A stretch of 64,000 bases of DNA from Chondrosia reniformis (GCA_947172415.1 OX359197.1:1674001-1738000), one strand, 5' to 3'. Positions 49,601 to 62,995 are shown, counted from the stretch's first letter. Notes: generated from the sequence alone by a model not told the origin. Translations and numbers: made by a program.

Positions 49601-51379
49601 GCAAATGCGGACAACTTGTCTGTAAAGGCACCCAAAGCGTGCACAAACTGACGGGAGCGAATTGGAATACTCGAAGTTTTGATGAAGATATTGCGATTTT
49701 TTGAAAACAGAAATTATTCCAGATTACAAGTGAGAATGGCGATTCGCTCCCGTAGTCCTGTGAACCCATGCTTGTAGATTTATAATGTCATATTAATATT
49801 CTACACAAACTTATATACTTGTACTAACTTATATAGTATATAATCATATACATACATGTACGTATATATAGAGCAGAGCTGCACTAATTAATGTATATAT
49901 ACCTATGAGCAATTAACTTTAAGCAAGCTTTAAAATTAGTATTAAATTTATAACCATGATATTATGTATTATGTCTGTATATATACATAAATTATGAAGT
50001 AGAAAAGTAGCATTCATGCATGCTCATTCTGTCGCATGGTCTATGTATGCAGTCTGTTTTGAAGGTACTCAGAGATCATTTACTGTGTCTGAGTTAGATG
50101 GACAGTTTTGTATCAATATAACAAGAGTTGCTGATGAAGGTGACCCACTGTCTGTGGGCTATCAAACATTAGCCACTATGGGAATAGGATTTGCTTCACG
50201 TGAGTATTATTATATATAAATGTCATGCACTACAATGAAATCTGACAGAGATGAAGGACAATGGAAAAAACTGTTCCACAAAAGCAAACGCACCACCACC
50301 AACTATTCCATTCACATGTAGGAATCCATAACAATAACTAACTAACTAATTCCTATAAAATGCTGTTGGAAATTTTTAATATTATTTAGCAAATTTTGAC
50401 TATATCCCTGTACCTGCCGGTGGAAGTGGATTTGAAAGACTGCGATTTGAGGATGATAGTGAATCAGAGGAAGTTTGTATAACTATCCTGAATGATACAC
50501 ATGGATGTGAAGGACCTGAAACGTTTAGTATTATACTTGATGCCAATCCAGCTGATAGCAATCCTTGTGGTGATGAGGTTATCATCACAATTACAGATAC
50601 TCGTAAGCTCTGAAAATAACTCATTCCTAATTATTAATACTCTGGAATCGTATTAGATACATTTATGTTAATTCTAATTGTCTGCTTATATTTCATTGCT
50701 TGTAAAAATCCTAATAAATAGAGATTTCAATGCAATGCAATTTGGATATCATGCACATGTGCATGGCTAATTCAAGCAAATTTCATTATTCTAAATAGGT
50801 TTTAATATCACTATTATGTAGATACATAAATGTTGATCATCCAGTCCTTTCTTGTCTGACACCTGTAGCTGTTAACATTCTCTTTGACACAAGAATAGTG
50901 ATCCAAGAGAATGCAGAACGTGTTTCATTTGCTATGAGTAGACAAGCTGGAATCACACATTTGGAATACATCACTATTAGATTATCAGAAAACAGTTCTG
51001 ATCCAAAGTGTGTGGTAAACAGAAGAAGTAAGTTTGTAGGGCTGTTGTGAAATCTTACATCAAATTAGTTAAAGTAAGGAAGTGTATGGACTCAAACAGG
51101 CCAGTGTGAAAGGATATATGAATCTTGTCTTAGGATGTGCAAAAGGAATAAAGTATATACACTTGATTCAAAACAAAGAACAGATAGTTATATTATTTAT
51201 ATATCTGGTCATGATTATCGAGCACAGCAGAAGTGGAAGCGAGGTTTTATGATCCGGTCAGTAGGGAGTCGAATTGAGATTGAGGTGTCAACAAGAATTT
51301 TTTGGGGCCCATTTCCAAATTTTGTGTCAAGTATAGCTAAAGTTGCAGTATTAGTAGTAGTAGTAGTAGTAGTAGTAGT

Positions 51380-51411
<32 letters not shown>

Positions 51412-54400
51412 TATGAATAATGCAATTTGTATCAACTATAAATTCCCAAGTATTATGAACTTAAACAACTAGCTACCTATATTTCTTAATCTATTCTTTT
51501 TGTATTAGGACCTTACACGTTTCAGTATGAATGTAATGATCCTCAGTGTTCCGATGCTGAGATAGGAGGATCAGACACAAGATCTGATCAGTTAGAGTTA
51601 CTTCCTGATAACACGATATCTGATGGTCGTAGAGAGTGTACACTTGTAGCTACTCAAGTCACTGACTGTTTGATTTCCTTTCCACAAGGAAATGTTGTTA
51701 CAATAGTTGTTGAAGATGATGAAGGTAAGTGCAATCCATAATAAACTCTATCTTTGTGTCAGCTTTTGAATTAGTGTTGCTAATACTCAATAAATTAGTC
51801 TTTAATCCAATAAAACATTTATATGTACTTCTCCCTATTTCATTACGATATACATATATTGGTAAGTACAGATGTTAGTGTATAATACTCAATTTTACCG
51901 TACTAAATATCATACACTATAACCTCTGATTAACAGACAAATTAGCTATGGTAGCTTCCATATATCCTTTGCGAAGAGGCTCATTTTTATACTGCCATAT
52001 TCAATCATTTTTATGTACGCATGATGAAGAGTAGGATCTACACCTCGTATATATCATTCTACAAGTTTTTTCTGTATATGTATACGGGACGTACGTACGT
52101 ACATATAGCATACGTATATATGTACTGTATGTACACGTATACAGCATTTAGCTTGTACTAATTACAGTAATGATATTATATAACTAATTGAATCCTAAGT
52201 AAAGGTAGCAATCACATTAGTTGTAACTACTAAACCAGTTTGACACCAATTGTATATATGTGATTAGAATGGAACTGTTCATACAAATATGATATTATAT
52301 TTTTGGAAACACAATTAACAGTCCATGCCAACATATTGAGGACCATAATTGGTTTATTGTATTTGAAACTGAAACAAAGAAATAACCACTTTTGACCCCA
52401 TCCTAAGTATATAACAGATTTATATAGATGAACTTTATATGGATAAAGTTTACATGTGCATACATAGTATATTATTTGAAGGTTTCACCCTTGCGTTGCA
52501 TGCTTTGTTTGAGCATTAAACAGTTACCTAAGTATATACAACTCCACTGTTTTGGTGCATTGTCTAATATTACAATTTATAATTCCTGTTACATTAAATA
52601 GCCATACTAGTGGGTTTTACATCTGACTTTGAGGATATCGAGGAAAATGAGATGCTGAGACTTACAGCTCAGTCAAGTGTACCTGTAACTCTTGAATATT
52701 CTGTCTTTGTTCTACTAAAGGAAGTGAAGGACCAGCCAGCTAAAGGTACGTACATATACTTTTGTGCTTTATTGACTCATACTATTGAAAATGTTTTTAT
52801 TTCTATATTAGCAAATATGGACTTTGTAGATGAGGTTTTAGAGCTGACATTCTTAGCTAATGAAACTATGGCTACTGCAGCTGTGGGGATCATTGATGAT
52901 AATGTTCTGGAAGACCTTGAACAATTTGAGGCTACATTTAACAAAACATTCCATACAGGCGTATATACAATAGCTTTTAATAGTAGAATGGATGTTGTGC
53001 TGATCCAGATTTCTGATGAAGATGGTAAGGAATGATGTTAAAATATATTGTTCAAAGTGCCTGTGTGTGTTTGCATACATACAGGTACGTACATACATAA
53101 GTGTTACATAATTAATATATTGCCATATACCTTCCATTTGATTAATGAAACATTTTTATTGATGTACGTAGAAGTGATTGTTTCCTTCCCAGAAGACCTA
53201 TCTGTGATTGAGGGTAAAAGTCAGTTGAGTAAAGAACTGTCTGCTCAAGGAGAATATGGAGTTCAGTTTTGTATTCAAATTGAAAGCAGAATGAACACAG
53301 ACATAATTGATGCTTTAACAGTTGCTACAGGTAGCTATATATATTGTTAGTTCCAGACCTTTTAAACTCATTTGCTATACATGTATCATGTATTTGAATT
53401 AGTTATATATAGCTGTAAATGTATTTATGAAATAATATATATATATATATAATATGTAGATATTTTACCATTAAATGTGTGCATGAGTTAAATATATATG
53501 TGCATGTATACTTTTATCCTTACCTAACTATATACATGTTGTGTAGCATGTATATATCTTCCAAATATATATAGGTGTTGTCGATTTTGAAGAAAAGAGA
53601 GAAAGAGTCTGTTTTCAACCTAATAATGGTGGAGCCTCAAAACCGTTTAACATTAGAATAGTGAATGATGATATTCCTGAATTAAATGAAACATTTTTTC
53701 TTGAGTTGTTTAACGATGAACGAAATTCTGAAGGAGGGATACTATTTGAAGGCAGAGTTAGGTTTATGTCTTTCAGATCAGATGTACTTATAATAGATGG
53801 TAAATCAAGTTGGTTGTATGGTATATGTAAAATAGTGAATATTATATTAAAAGGTAATTGAATCTGAGCTAGCCTTAACATACTGAAAGCAACATTAAAT
53901 GTATTATTAAATTTGGTTTCCTTCCCTTCTCACTTACATAATTCTGCTATGTATTATATAATAATAAATCCTGTAATGTATTCTATTTATATTATATTAC
54001 TGTTTGTTATGATTAATTACTTGTATCTGGTGAGTAATGATTGAGCTGCATGTGTTAGCTAGAAGGAGTGAAGAACCTTGAACTCTAGTGAAATCGCTAA
54101 CCTACTCTTGTAGTAAGATACTACCACTGAAATAAAACCATTTGCTTGGAAAGGAACAATAAGAGCTGCTGAATGGCCAATAATGTTGTTGCAATTATCA
54201 GAGTGACGCTTTAATTTTTACTATTTTATGTCTAATAATGAATATTTTACATGCCTTTTTTGTACTTCAGATGATGCCCCTTACAAGGTTTTCTTCTCTC
54301 AGAGTGAATATCATGTGGAAGAGTTTTCTGGTGCTTTGGATGTGGAGATAGAAGTTGACAGGGATCACATAGGCACTAATATCACTGTTATGATTGAAGT

Positions 54401-57400
54401 GGTTTCAAAAGAGGGTTCAATGTATGCTTCAGGTTTGTAAAATAACCATATTATAACTGGTATAGACCTACATACATATATAGGCCTGCTGTGTTAAATT
54501 TGGGTTTTGGAAGAATAAGATCAGAGAATCTTAATAGAATAAGGGTTTCTTCTAGCTATATCGAACTTATCTTTCTAGACTCACTAAATTTAAAATGTCT
54601 GACACTCAAGAGACACAATATAACTGAGTCTTTAGACGCTCTAAAAGTCGAAAGATGATCCCTTTCTAAAGATAAGAATCTTTATCCTTAGACCCTATGG
54701 TAGCCATTTTAAGGTAATATAGTAAACTAAAAAATGGGAGAATCTTGCTGAGAAATCAATGAGATACAGATATATATACGTATGTACAGTATATATAACG
54801 TATAAATGTGAGCAAGAGATCTAAATGCCTATATATATACAACTTCCATTTTGAAGAATGTTGGTTTGAATACCTAATTTGTCTTGATCAAGACTGGTAT
54901 GTACATAATGTGCATATGGAACCTGTTGACCAATTGACCAGTAGTAGAATCTTTATTTTTGACTGGAATATTATGCTGTATTTAATCTACACAGTATAAA
55001 TTTCCCCACTTTTTATTCACATGCACTAATTGTTGTTGTTCTGTCAAGCATTATTGCTAATTTGAAAATGTTATATTTACTGAATATTGTCAATTTAATT
55101 GAATGGTTAACTTATTGTTTGCATGTTTTTCTTATATAGGATATATGATATTTGTGTTTCTCTCTAATTGCAGTTAATGGGAAGAAAATAGATGTCTTTT
55201 TACTAAAGAATACTTTTATTATACCAGAGAATGTTAGAAAAATTAATGCTACAATTAATACAGTTCCAGATGATGAAGCTGAACTTGATGAAAAGTTTGA
55301 AGTTATACTAAGTGTCACCAACGAGACTATGTTTACAGAAGTAGACCAAAACAGAAATCAAACGGAAGTTACAATTATTGATGATGGTAATTATTTTAAT
55401 TAATTGAAATTTAACAATTTTGCTAATATTTTCCTATTTAATTTACTCTTTAGATGAGTTGGTAATTGAAGCTGTATTTGAAAGAATCATAGTCGAGGGA
55501 GAACAATCTATTTTAGAAATATCTATGAATATTTTAAGTGATTTTTCAGTACCCTTTTCATTGAGAATTCATTTAATGAATGACTCTGCATTAGGTCAGT
55601 AACTGCACATGTGATTTGTGTTTTATTTTGCTGTGATGGATAGCTGTAAATGAATAGCTAACTGTGTATTATTGTAGCACATTCGTAGGTGTGTTGACTT
55701 TGAGAGAGAGAATATTGTTATATGACTTGATAGTAATATCTGCATGGCTGTTCACTTTAGATGTCGTTTTTCATAGAATATGAAGATTTTCAAATTGGTA
55801 ATACAATTGTTGATGTTTCCTTGGGAACCAAGGAAGCCACATTTCAAATTGAAATTCTTAATGATGATATTCCAGAAAAGTGTAATGAATCATTTATATT
55901 CTCAGTTTTGGAAAGTGGTTCCAGTGGTCTGATGTTTGATTTGACTGAAGCTCAAGGAACAATATCTATTCGTGATAATGAAGGTGAATAAATACATTTA
56001 ATTATAAATTGTTTATACTTACATATGTACTTTTAAGTATTGATAGTCTACACTTCTACTCACAGTACATGTTGCTACAATGTACATGTGTTATCTTTCA
56101 TACATACTGTGTAGCCCCTCTGAATAAGAGGCAGAATAAATCCACAGTCTGACATTTAGTTGGCTTTAGTCTTAAACTATATTTTCATTGTAATAAGTTA
56201 ATCACACTTTTACCATACCTTTTTCTGCTTATAAGTAAAAGCCACATAGCCTTACTTGCTGGTAGATAGGCCACTCATATACAGTGGAATCTCATTATAG
56301 TGAAGCTCAATGGGGACCAAAATTAGTTTCTTATATTGAATATTCATTATATTGAATGTATATAATAGTATATAACTTTTGCTGGGACTAGCAAAGTACT
56401 TCACTATACTGAGACATTCACTATAAGTGATTTTGTAATAATGAGATTCTACTGTATTTCCATTTAAGCCATACTAAATGGTTCCAAAGTCCAAAACAGC
56501 TGTTTATGGCTCAACCATCTTTTGGAAGTGGTGATGGGGAGACTCTGGTTCTCTTTATAGCTCTTTACACTCCATTAGTATGTGTAGTAATTATATTTAA
56601 TTTATCTGTGTATAGTGGTTCACACTGTAACCGATCTCATGTACATGACTCCAGAGGATATAAGGAGTGGTCTAGTAGACATTTATGTCAGCAGAAGTGA
56701 TTGCATTGCTAGGAATTCAACTGTGTTCCTAGCACCAATGTCCAACTCAGCAGTAGGTATGTACACACATACATATGTACATATATTTCTATCCACATGA
56801 AATGCTTGATTAGGTATTTAATATCTATTCCTATAGGGCCTGGGGATTTCCCTGATGAAACCATTAAAGTTTCATTTCCCCAAAATGTCTTCAGCATGTC
56901 AGTTCCAGTTCCCATATCTGATGATATGATTTCAGAACTGGAAGAAACCTTTTTTGTTGTTCTTATCCAAGCTGAGGCTGGACCCTCAGGGTTGGTAGAA
57001 GACTTGATTGGCACTCCAAATGCTACAGAGATTATCATCCAAGACGATGGTACAGTATTTTACTGTTTTTATTTCAACACTATGGTGGACCCTCACTATA
57101 TGTTACCTCTAGAGATAGGCTTACCTTAAATATTGTCAAATGTCATATAATCAAGGTCTCCTGTATATTACTTTAAATCTAGACATGTACAGTTATTCTG
57201 TGTTAAAAGTCACTTTAGTTTTGTATTAATTTCCTTATAAAGTGTAAACATTTAATTATAACTTCCATACACCATATATATGTACATATATAGGTATGTA
57301 GATGTTCACATATGTATTATATACCAAGGTATATTGTAATTCTTCCTTATATATGTGAAAGATAATGAGTTGTTGTACTGTTTAATTTCACTTGTTTTAG

Positions 57401-60400
57401 ATATGCTAATGGTTGGATTTAGTGAACCAATTTTTTCTGTTTCTGAAAATAATGGATCAGTAACTGTAACTGTTGTTACAGATAAGGATTTCTCATTTGA
57501 CTTTACTGTCAATGTCACAGTCAGTCCAGGAACTGCTGAAGGTTTGTATTGTAGTTTTAGACTGTACGTATATAGACGCCTACTTCCTACATAACATACA
57601 GTACTTCTAACATTTCCAGTACAAACCTTTGGAATTCCAACTTGTAACTTTTATAATTCTTACAATGATATAATTGTACCTTTCAGTGACTGATATAGCT
57701 CTTGGGGAGAACATTGTAACATTTACTCCTGGAATGAAAGAAGGTTCTGTTGAAGTATTTCTGTTCGATGATGAAATAGCTGAACAAAGAGAATTTGCAA
57801 ACCTGGAGCTCTCAATTGTAGGTGATCCACCAAGAGACATTGGACTACGCATCAGTAAATCTACAATTAGAATTCTGGATAATGAAAGTAAGTCGATAAT
57901 AGCTATTGATTACATTGGAGTTTTATGTACATACGTATTTATAATTTTTTTACTTTAAATAAACATACTACAATTGATGCATTACAAATTTAAGTAAATA
58001 TCATACATTTGTGTGTTTTCACAATTATTGTATAGTACTTGAAGTTAATTTTGAAAAGGAACAGTATGCAGTAACAGAAGGGCAGTCTATTAATGTTACA
58101 ATTGAAGCCAATGTTGAAGCTAGTATGCCATACTCTGTATCAGTAACCCCAGGGGAAAATGATGGTAAGTGTCATAAGCATTATATTAATTATCTAAGGC
58201 AGATGAAACTCAAGCTAAGGTTAAGTGTTCTGTGGTAATTTTGGTCTGTTCATTAAAAGTTAAATACTCATCTGTATTTGTAATTGAAATGTATTTCATG
58301 TAATTTCATTATCTCTTAATTTGACGTCACTTCCAACTCATAACCTGACACATTTCACAGATTTTCAGTTGGATACTGCAAGTGTACAGTTCCTTCCTGG
58401 AGACACTTCCAAGTCATTCGTATTTACAGCCAAAGAGGATGATATAAAGGAGCTATTAGAGACAGTTACGCTTGTTTTGATTCCCCCAACACCTGATACT
58501 GTCACAGTTACAAAAGGAAACAAAAGTTTAACTGAAGTTACAATTGAAGATGCCACAGGTTTGAACTCCTCAGTGTATATATAAGCAGATCTTGCAAGTC
58601 AGCCTTCACCTTATTGTATATATAGCAAGTTTTTGACGTTATCATTTTCATGTAACAAGTCCTGTATTTTTGTGAAAATAGTCCAACAGAAGTTATATAT
58701 AATAATAGTGCACGTGCTTATGATGATAATCTAACTAAGCATGTGTATACATTAGGCTATAGCCTTTTGGTTACATATACGTACGTATATACGTATATCT
58801 TGAAATATTGAGTTTGTTCTGGTGCTTCTTAATTTAGCTTCATGTACTCTTCCTGGTGGTTCTGTGGTGGAAGATGGGGCAATATTTAAATCTGGAAATC
58901 CCTGCATGCCAGATTGGTAAATAAATATTCTGTAATGTCCCTATTTCCATGTAAGTTTTAAGTGATATATGTCAGTATATACTTTCTCTATAATCCATCA
59001 GTACTTGCAAAAAGGGAGTTGCAACTTGTCCAGTAAGTCAGTTAGCCTTGCTATATTATATATGTAGATATCCTGTTTCTATTAATGCATATATACTGGA
59101 ATTGGTCTGGGTCTTGATTAAGCTAATTCTCATTGCTTGGGCAATTGTAGCTCAGTGGCAGAGCACTAGTGGCCATAACCAGCTGTTCTAGCTGGGTTTG
59201 ATTCCCAGCAATTGCTTCTTTTGTATTCTTGTTGATATTGAGACTGATTATAGTTACTTTTAGTTTGATTACTCATACATATTTGTACATATACACCCAT
59301 TTTACATACGTATTCATAATCTTTCCATATAAGGAAATCACATGCCCTACTTGTGATGCAAGTGCTAAAGTATTGACAGCTCCTGATGGTGAATGTTGTG
59401 ATATTTGTTCCTGTCCGTATAAAGGGAGAGACTTTACACCTGGAGAAACCTTTGCTTTTGGAGATGGGTGTAACACATGGTAAGCCTTCTTTTTACAGTT
59501 CATGATCATCATGTGACCTAGATTAATCCCTCCCACTAATGTCCCTTGAAGAGCACAAAGAGCTAATTGTAATAACTGCAGCAGTCCCCTTAATGGAAAC
59601 TATAGTTTCCCCTTTGCCACTTATAAGATATGGTCAAGCCACAAACATCTGTTTCATCTACATAGTTATGACTCATCAATTATTGCATGTGTTGGAAGTA
59701 TATATTGCATGGTAACGGACACTCAACTAATAAATACACTCACAGGTTAACAAGCCTGCATGTGGTCCTTATGAGTATATTAGGAGACTGCCAAAATGTG
59801 ACTGTATACACTGTACAATGAAAAATAGGGAATTTAAAGATCAGCTTTATAGATCATAAAGTCCCCATGGCCAGACCTATACCTTTTCAACATATATATT
59901 GTACAATTTCTTTGTGTGTGTATATATATAAGGAGAGATGTGTATTTTTATATTGTGTGTAGTAACTGTGCAATGGATGGAAAACGTACTTGTACTCATG
60001 ATAACTGTGGTAAGAATCGTGACCTGTGACTGAACATATATTATACAATTGACCTATATACATTTATATCTTGGTTTTATATATATATACGTATGTATAT
60101 GTACGTATATACATATGTAGCCTGTGTTATAAGAGTATATATATATATATATATATTCAATTTGTTATTTAGTACCTTTGCCAGAGTGTTCACATGATCT
60201 CTGTGTTAACTTGAATGATGAAGCACAGATTAATACTTACTGCTATGTGTAAGTGCATATATAGCTGTACAATGTCTATTTCATTTCCATTCTAGTGAGT
60301 ACTGCACATACACGAATTATATTCAACCATTTTAAATACAAGATCTTACAACATTTAATTAATACAACATACCAATGGATCCATCACTGGTTTTCCCTTG

Positions 60401-60653
60401 ATTTAGAGATGCTGATGTCTCCCTGGGAAGTGTCCAGTATGTGCATCCATCTGGTGTTAGCTTCCCTGTTACAACATGCGCTTCCTGCTATTACAACAAA
60501 CAAGAGAAGGTCATTCCAAGAAGGTGCAGAACTGCCATGGAATTTGAGTGTAGAGTGCAAGCCTTTGATAGACAAACATGTCTGAATGGACTTGGAAGTT
60601 GCATCACCAAGTATTCCAGATATGCAAATGTGTGTTACATAAAAACAGGATAA
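46602..60653 (+). CDS. Secreted Calx-beta protein with VWC-like C-terminus (gene C)
   Basis: Exons: 46602-46659, 48980-49036, 50053-50199, 50390-50602, 50869-51027, 51509-51724, 52602-52745, 52812-53024, 53172-53330, 53575-53799, 54271-54432, 55174-55386, 55454-55594, 55777-55983, 56616-56756, 56837-57049, 57401-57541, 57687-57887, 58036-58164, 58361-58558, 58838-58916, 59002-59032, 59334-59479, 59963-60009, 60173-60248, 60407-60653. The frame is kept at all joins (about 1320 aa). Order: signal peptide almost identical to gene B, short acidic segment SDGTSEEPSIEWLHVFQ, nine Calx-beta modules (residues about 40-1112), then VWC-like Cys-rich modules (CTCKKGVATC, CDASAKV, GECCDICSC; NCAMDGKRTCTHDNC) and a last Cys-rich segment. 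No membrane helix or GPCR part follows. Probably an extracellular adhesion or matrix protein. Some exon ends are inferred from frame and GT-AG. Confidence 0.82.
47800..48105. repeat. 300-bp dispersed repeat, inverted copy at 63325-63625
   Basis: Words such as GACAAGTCGACGCTCTCCTA and CGAGAAGGAGCTACCGAA appear here and, inverted, at 63360-63410. On one strand both copies allow a short reading containing ATYEGVGDAI, HHNTSP and NSSLYLDYFA. The function is unknown; the element may be part of a LINE, since a LINE RT end follows at 48286. Confidence 0.6.
48286..48624 (-). mobile_element. LINE reverse-transcriptase C-terminal fragment
   Basis: The 112-aa minus-strand reading has LTYGCETWTLQKRHRSNIQA, then RRVEGVTRADRVRNEDIRRE and, at the end, GRRPRGRPRKRWSDDL. 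This is the typical end of the RT region of jockey/RTE-like non-LTR elements. Nothing of the catalytic part is present. It is intact over this stretch, so a recent 5'-truncated copy. It lies in intron 1 of gene C. Confidence 0.85.
49037..50052. other. Gene C intron 2, no gene seen
   Basis: About 1 kb of AT-rich sequence. The stretch 49090-49770 has somewhat higher GC and a 78-codon minus-strand frame without recognisable features, likely an unclassified repeat. No TIRs were visible. Confidence 0.4.
51350..51411. repeat. Trinucleotide tract, (GTA)n then (GCA)n
   Basis: About ten TAG/GTA units pass directly into about ten GCA units in an intron of gene C. The tract changes one base of the unit half way, which suggests two rounds of slippage. 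It gives false poly-Val and poly-Ala frames. Confidence 0.95.
54590..54663. mobile_element. Half copy of the 6050-type MITE
   Basis: The end TTTAGACGCTCTAAAAGTCG followed by AAAGATGATCC matches the ends of the elements at 6050 and 40919. It lies in the intron before exon 55174 of gene C. Confidence 0.5.
56282..56454. mobile_element. Short pogo-like MITE in gene C intron
   Basis: The left end CAGTGGAATCTCATTATAGT is matched by the inverted right end (CAGTAGAATCTCATTAT), with TA on both sides. A fragment of the same kind lies near 48826-48866. It is a different subfamily from 19473-19971. Confidence 0.75.
59141..59215 (+). tRNA. tRNA-like sequence (tRNA pseudogene or SINE head)
   Basis: A 75-nt cloverleaf can be drawn: 7-bp acceptor stem GCAATTG/CAATTGC, D arm GCTC-AGTGGCA-GAGC, T arm CTGGG-TTTGATT-CCCAG. 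A box (TAGCTCAGTGGC) and B box (GGTTTGATTCC) are well preserved. The anticodon stem has one mismatch, position 33 is G rather than T, and the variable loop is 9 nt, so normal tRNA function is unlikely. It lies in the sense direction in a gene C intron. Confidence 0.5.
60407..60653 (+). other. Last exon of gene C, unrecognised Cys-rich end
   Basis: It encodes about 82 aa ending CYIKTG and a stop. Cysteines occur in TTCASCYY, RRCRTAMEFECR, RQTCLNGLGSC and NVCY. I do not recognise it as VWC or a cystine knot, although a C-terminal Cys-rich assembly domain would be usual after VWC modules. Confidence 0.7.
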
Positions 60654-61413
60654 CCATGCACATTTCTTGTTTGCTCACAATTTTTGTTGATTAATTATAT
60701 AGGTACCAGATTCAAGGAAGACTTCCAATAGGTTCAGATGTTTCTTAAACAAGAGACAGGGGACCAGCTCAAGTTAATGTATATCTTCAGGACACACTCT
60801 GACGAGATTGTCTGTTTACTCGTATAGGTAATTATACTTTATTAAGAGGTTGATTAGTGTGCAAGTTATAAAACCATTAAATTTATGAAATAATTTAGAA
60901 GTAGGATCCATGATAATGCTTGCAAACAGTGACTGGCACATCTGGACCAAGATCATTGTGTGATCATTTGATAACCATAAACCCATACATATCACTTTCA
61001 TCATAATAACCAAAGCGTTGCTTCTTGACTATATACTAGTGTTGTCATCAGTATACACGTAGACTATGTATGTAGCTAGTTCTTGTTAACCAAATTATAT
61101 TATATTGCATATACGTATGCAACTGCAAGAAAGTTATATATATAGACATATGAAAGGGTGTAGTGTATAGTATAAGTATTTATTTTTCTCTTTTTTGAAT
61201 GGTTCTTTGCATGGTTCAGTTAACGAAACTGGTGAAATATGTTGGAGGCGTGGCATTACAATGGACCCTGTTAAACATAGAGCAGTTGAGGTAAGGTTGC
61301 TTGCCTGCTCCTATAACGCCTCATGCGCGAACGGTGTTCTGTTTTCGAATTTTATGCGGTACTAGAGTAGCCAATCAATAATCGGCCGGATCGATTTTCT
61401 CGATCCTCTAGAT

Positions 61414-61538
61414 GGAACGATGCGGCCGGGCTTCCGGGAAATATAAGCGCTCAAGTTCATAAGCAGCAGACTGTAGAATAAAGTACTCGTACAATGTAAC
61501 TGTAATAACTTTGTGTGGCAATTTTCGAAAACTCTAGT
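61414..61538 (+). promoter_or_regulatory. Proximal promoter and leader of gene D
   Basis: GCGGCCGGGCTTCCGGGAAA, TATAAGCGCTC and AGCAGCAGACTGTAGAATAA match gene C nearly base for base. The gene D start lies 885 bp after the gene C stop. Confidence 0.45.
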
Positions 61539-62576
61539 ATGGATCATTCTGCTATTAATGGAGGTGTACTTGCTCTATGCATAGTACTTATTTTACGTAA
61601 GTATATGAGTTTATAGCCTAAATTTCTTAAGGCCGCGTCCGGCAATCGTAGAATATGTCTCAACTAATAATCTGCAATGCAGGCAATTATAAGGAAGGGA
61701 GACCCTATATATATTGATTAACTAGGGGACTTCAATAATTATAAGATCTGATCTGAACTGTAACAACTGTAACAATGAAACTCGTGCATGGGATAAAACG
61801 CTTGCTTAAAACGTACATGCCATATTTTCTGTATCCGTAGACTATATAACTCCTGCACGCGTATACGCTTACAACCTACCTCCTAATATAAGCACCGTGT
61901 TTCCCCTTGCACTGCAAGAAAGAGGGTAATTTGCTGTTTTCAATGCTTTGCTGCCAAAAGAGTATATATAATTGGCTCCATATGTATATTATAATATAAC
62001 TTGCACTTTCACTGGTTGTGACCTCAGCAGAATCATGAGTAAGTACATTTTGGGAACTGTGACGGCAAAATCGGACTCTACCAAAAAACGGACTACCGGG
62101 GGTGCGTTTTAGGTTGAACATTATACATTACATAATCAACCTGGAGGTCTTCTATATATTTGATCAGCTTAATGAAGTAGAGGAGAATATTTAATATGCT
62201 TTTCCCATCATATAGATGTGCAATGACTTTAGGTGTTGCATGCAATTTGACCTTTGAATTGACCTTACACGCTTGATTGTGTGCATGCATGCTTAGGTTT
62301 CTTCAAGCCATGTGAGTGTCTATATGATCCAAAACATTAATGGTCAATTTTAAAAGAAGGCATCATGGCATAAATAGGCGGAGTAACATTAAACAAGAAG
62401 AGAATCACATTCAAGCCATGCCCTCCATGGATAAATATTCTAGAGCCTATTACACTTGATCATATGAATTATCTAAAACAGAAGCTATATAATATGGTTT
62501 CTTCATTTCTTATCTGCAGCTCAAAGTGATGGAACAAGTGAGGAAGCAAGCATTGAGTGGTTGCATGTATTCCAGT
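61539..62576 (+). CDS. First two exons of a fourth family member (gene D), partial
   Basis: Exon 1, 61539-61596, encodes the MDHSAINGGVLAL leader, and exon 2, 62520-62576, encodes SDGTSEEASIEWLHVFQ, both in the same phases as gene C. No further exon is seen up to 64000, so the rest lies outside the window or the copy is a 5' fragment. Intron 1 holds sequence similar to intron 1 of genes B and C (words GGGTAATTTGCT, TGACCTTTGAATTGACCTT). Confidence 0.7.
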
Positions 62577-62995
62577 GTATAATAAATAATGTTTCTATAT
62601 ATGTTTATATTATATAATTTTATGAACACTTTATAGCTTTAAAATATCATGGCACTGAGGTGCATATAGATATTGCAGTGCCACAGTATCTAGTGCCTAT
62701 ACAAAATGCATGCACTGATCATGAAGCTCTATATGGTATAAGTGATACATATACCAACCTACATGGCTTTTATTTGTGTTTTGTTTCGGTAAATGTGATT
62801 CTTATATATAGTAAATTCTGTATTTGGAAGTCAATAACCAAAGCTTAAGGGTAGTATTACCATGGCTTAACAAAAATCAATAACCTTTTGTATATAATTT
62901 CAAACAATTAGCTACCATGGATACCATGTAGATCACTATACTTATAGACATTCGCTATGAGCAATTTCGTTACTGTATGTAGTACACATGGATAA

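Noticed and set aside
51135-51416. Frame ending in poly-Val and poly-Ala
   Set aside because: It is the trinucleotide tract in an intron of gene C.
59229-59334. Protein start upstream of the VWC exon
   Set aside because: The frame runs through an intron; the TATAAG acceptor at 59333 joins exon 59002-59032 in phase 0.
16060-60653. Sponge aggregation factor genes
   Set aside because: Calx-beta arrays in a cluster suggest this, but I saw no Wreath-type domain, and gene B is a 7TM receptor. Relationship left open.
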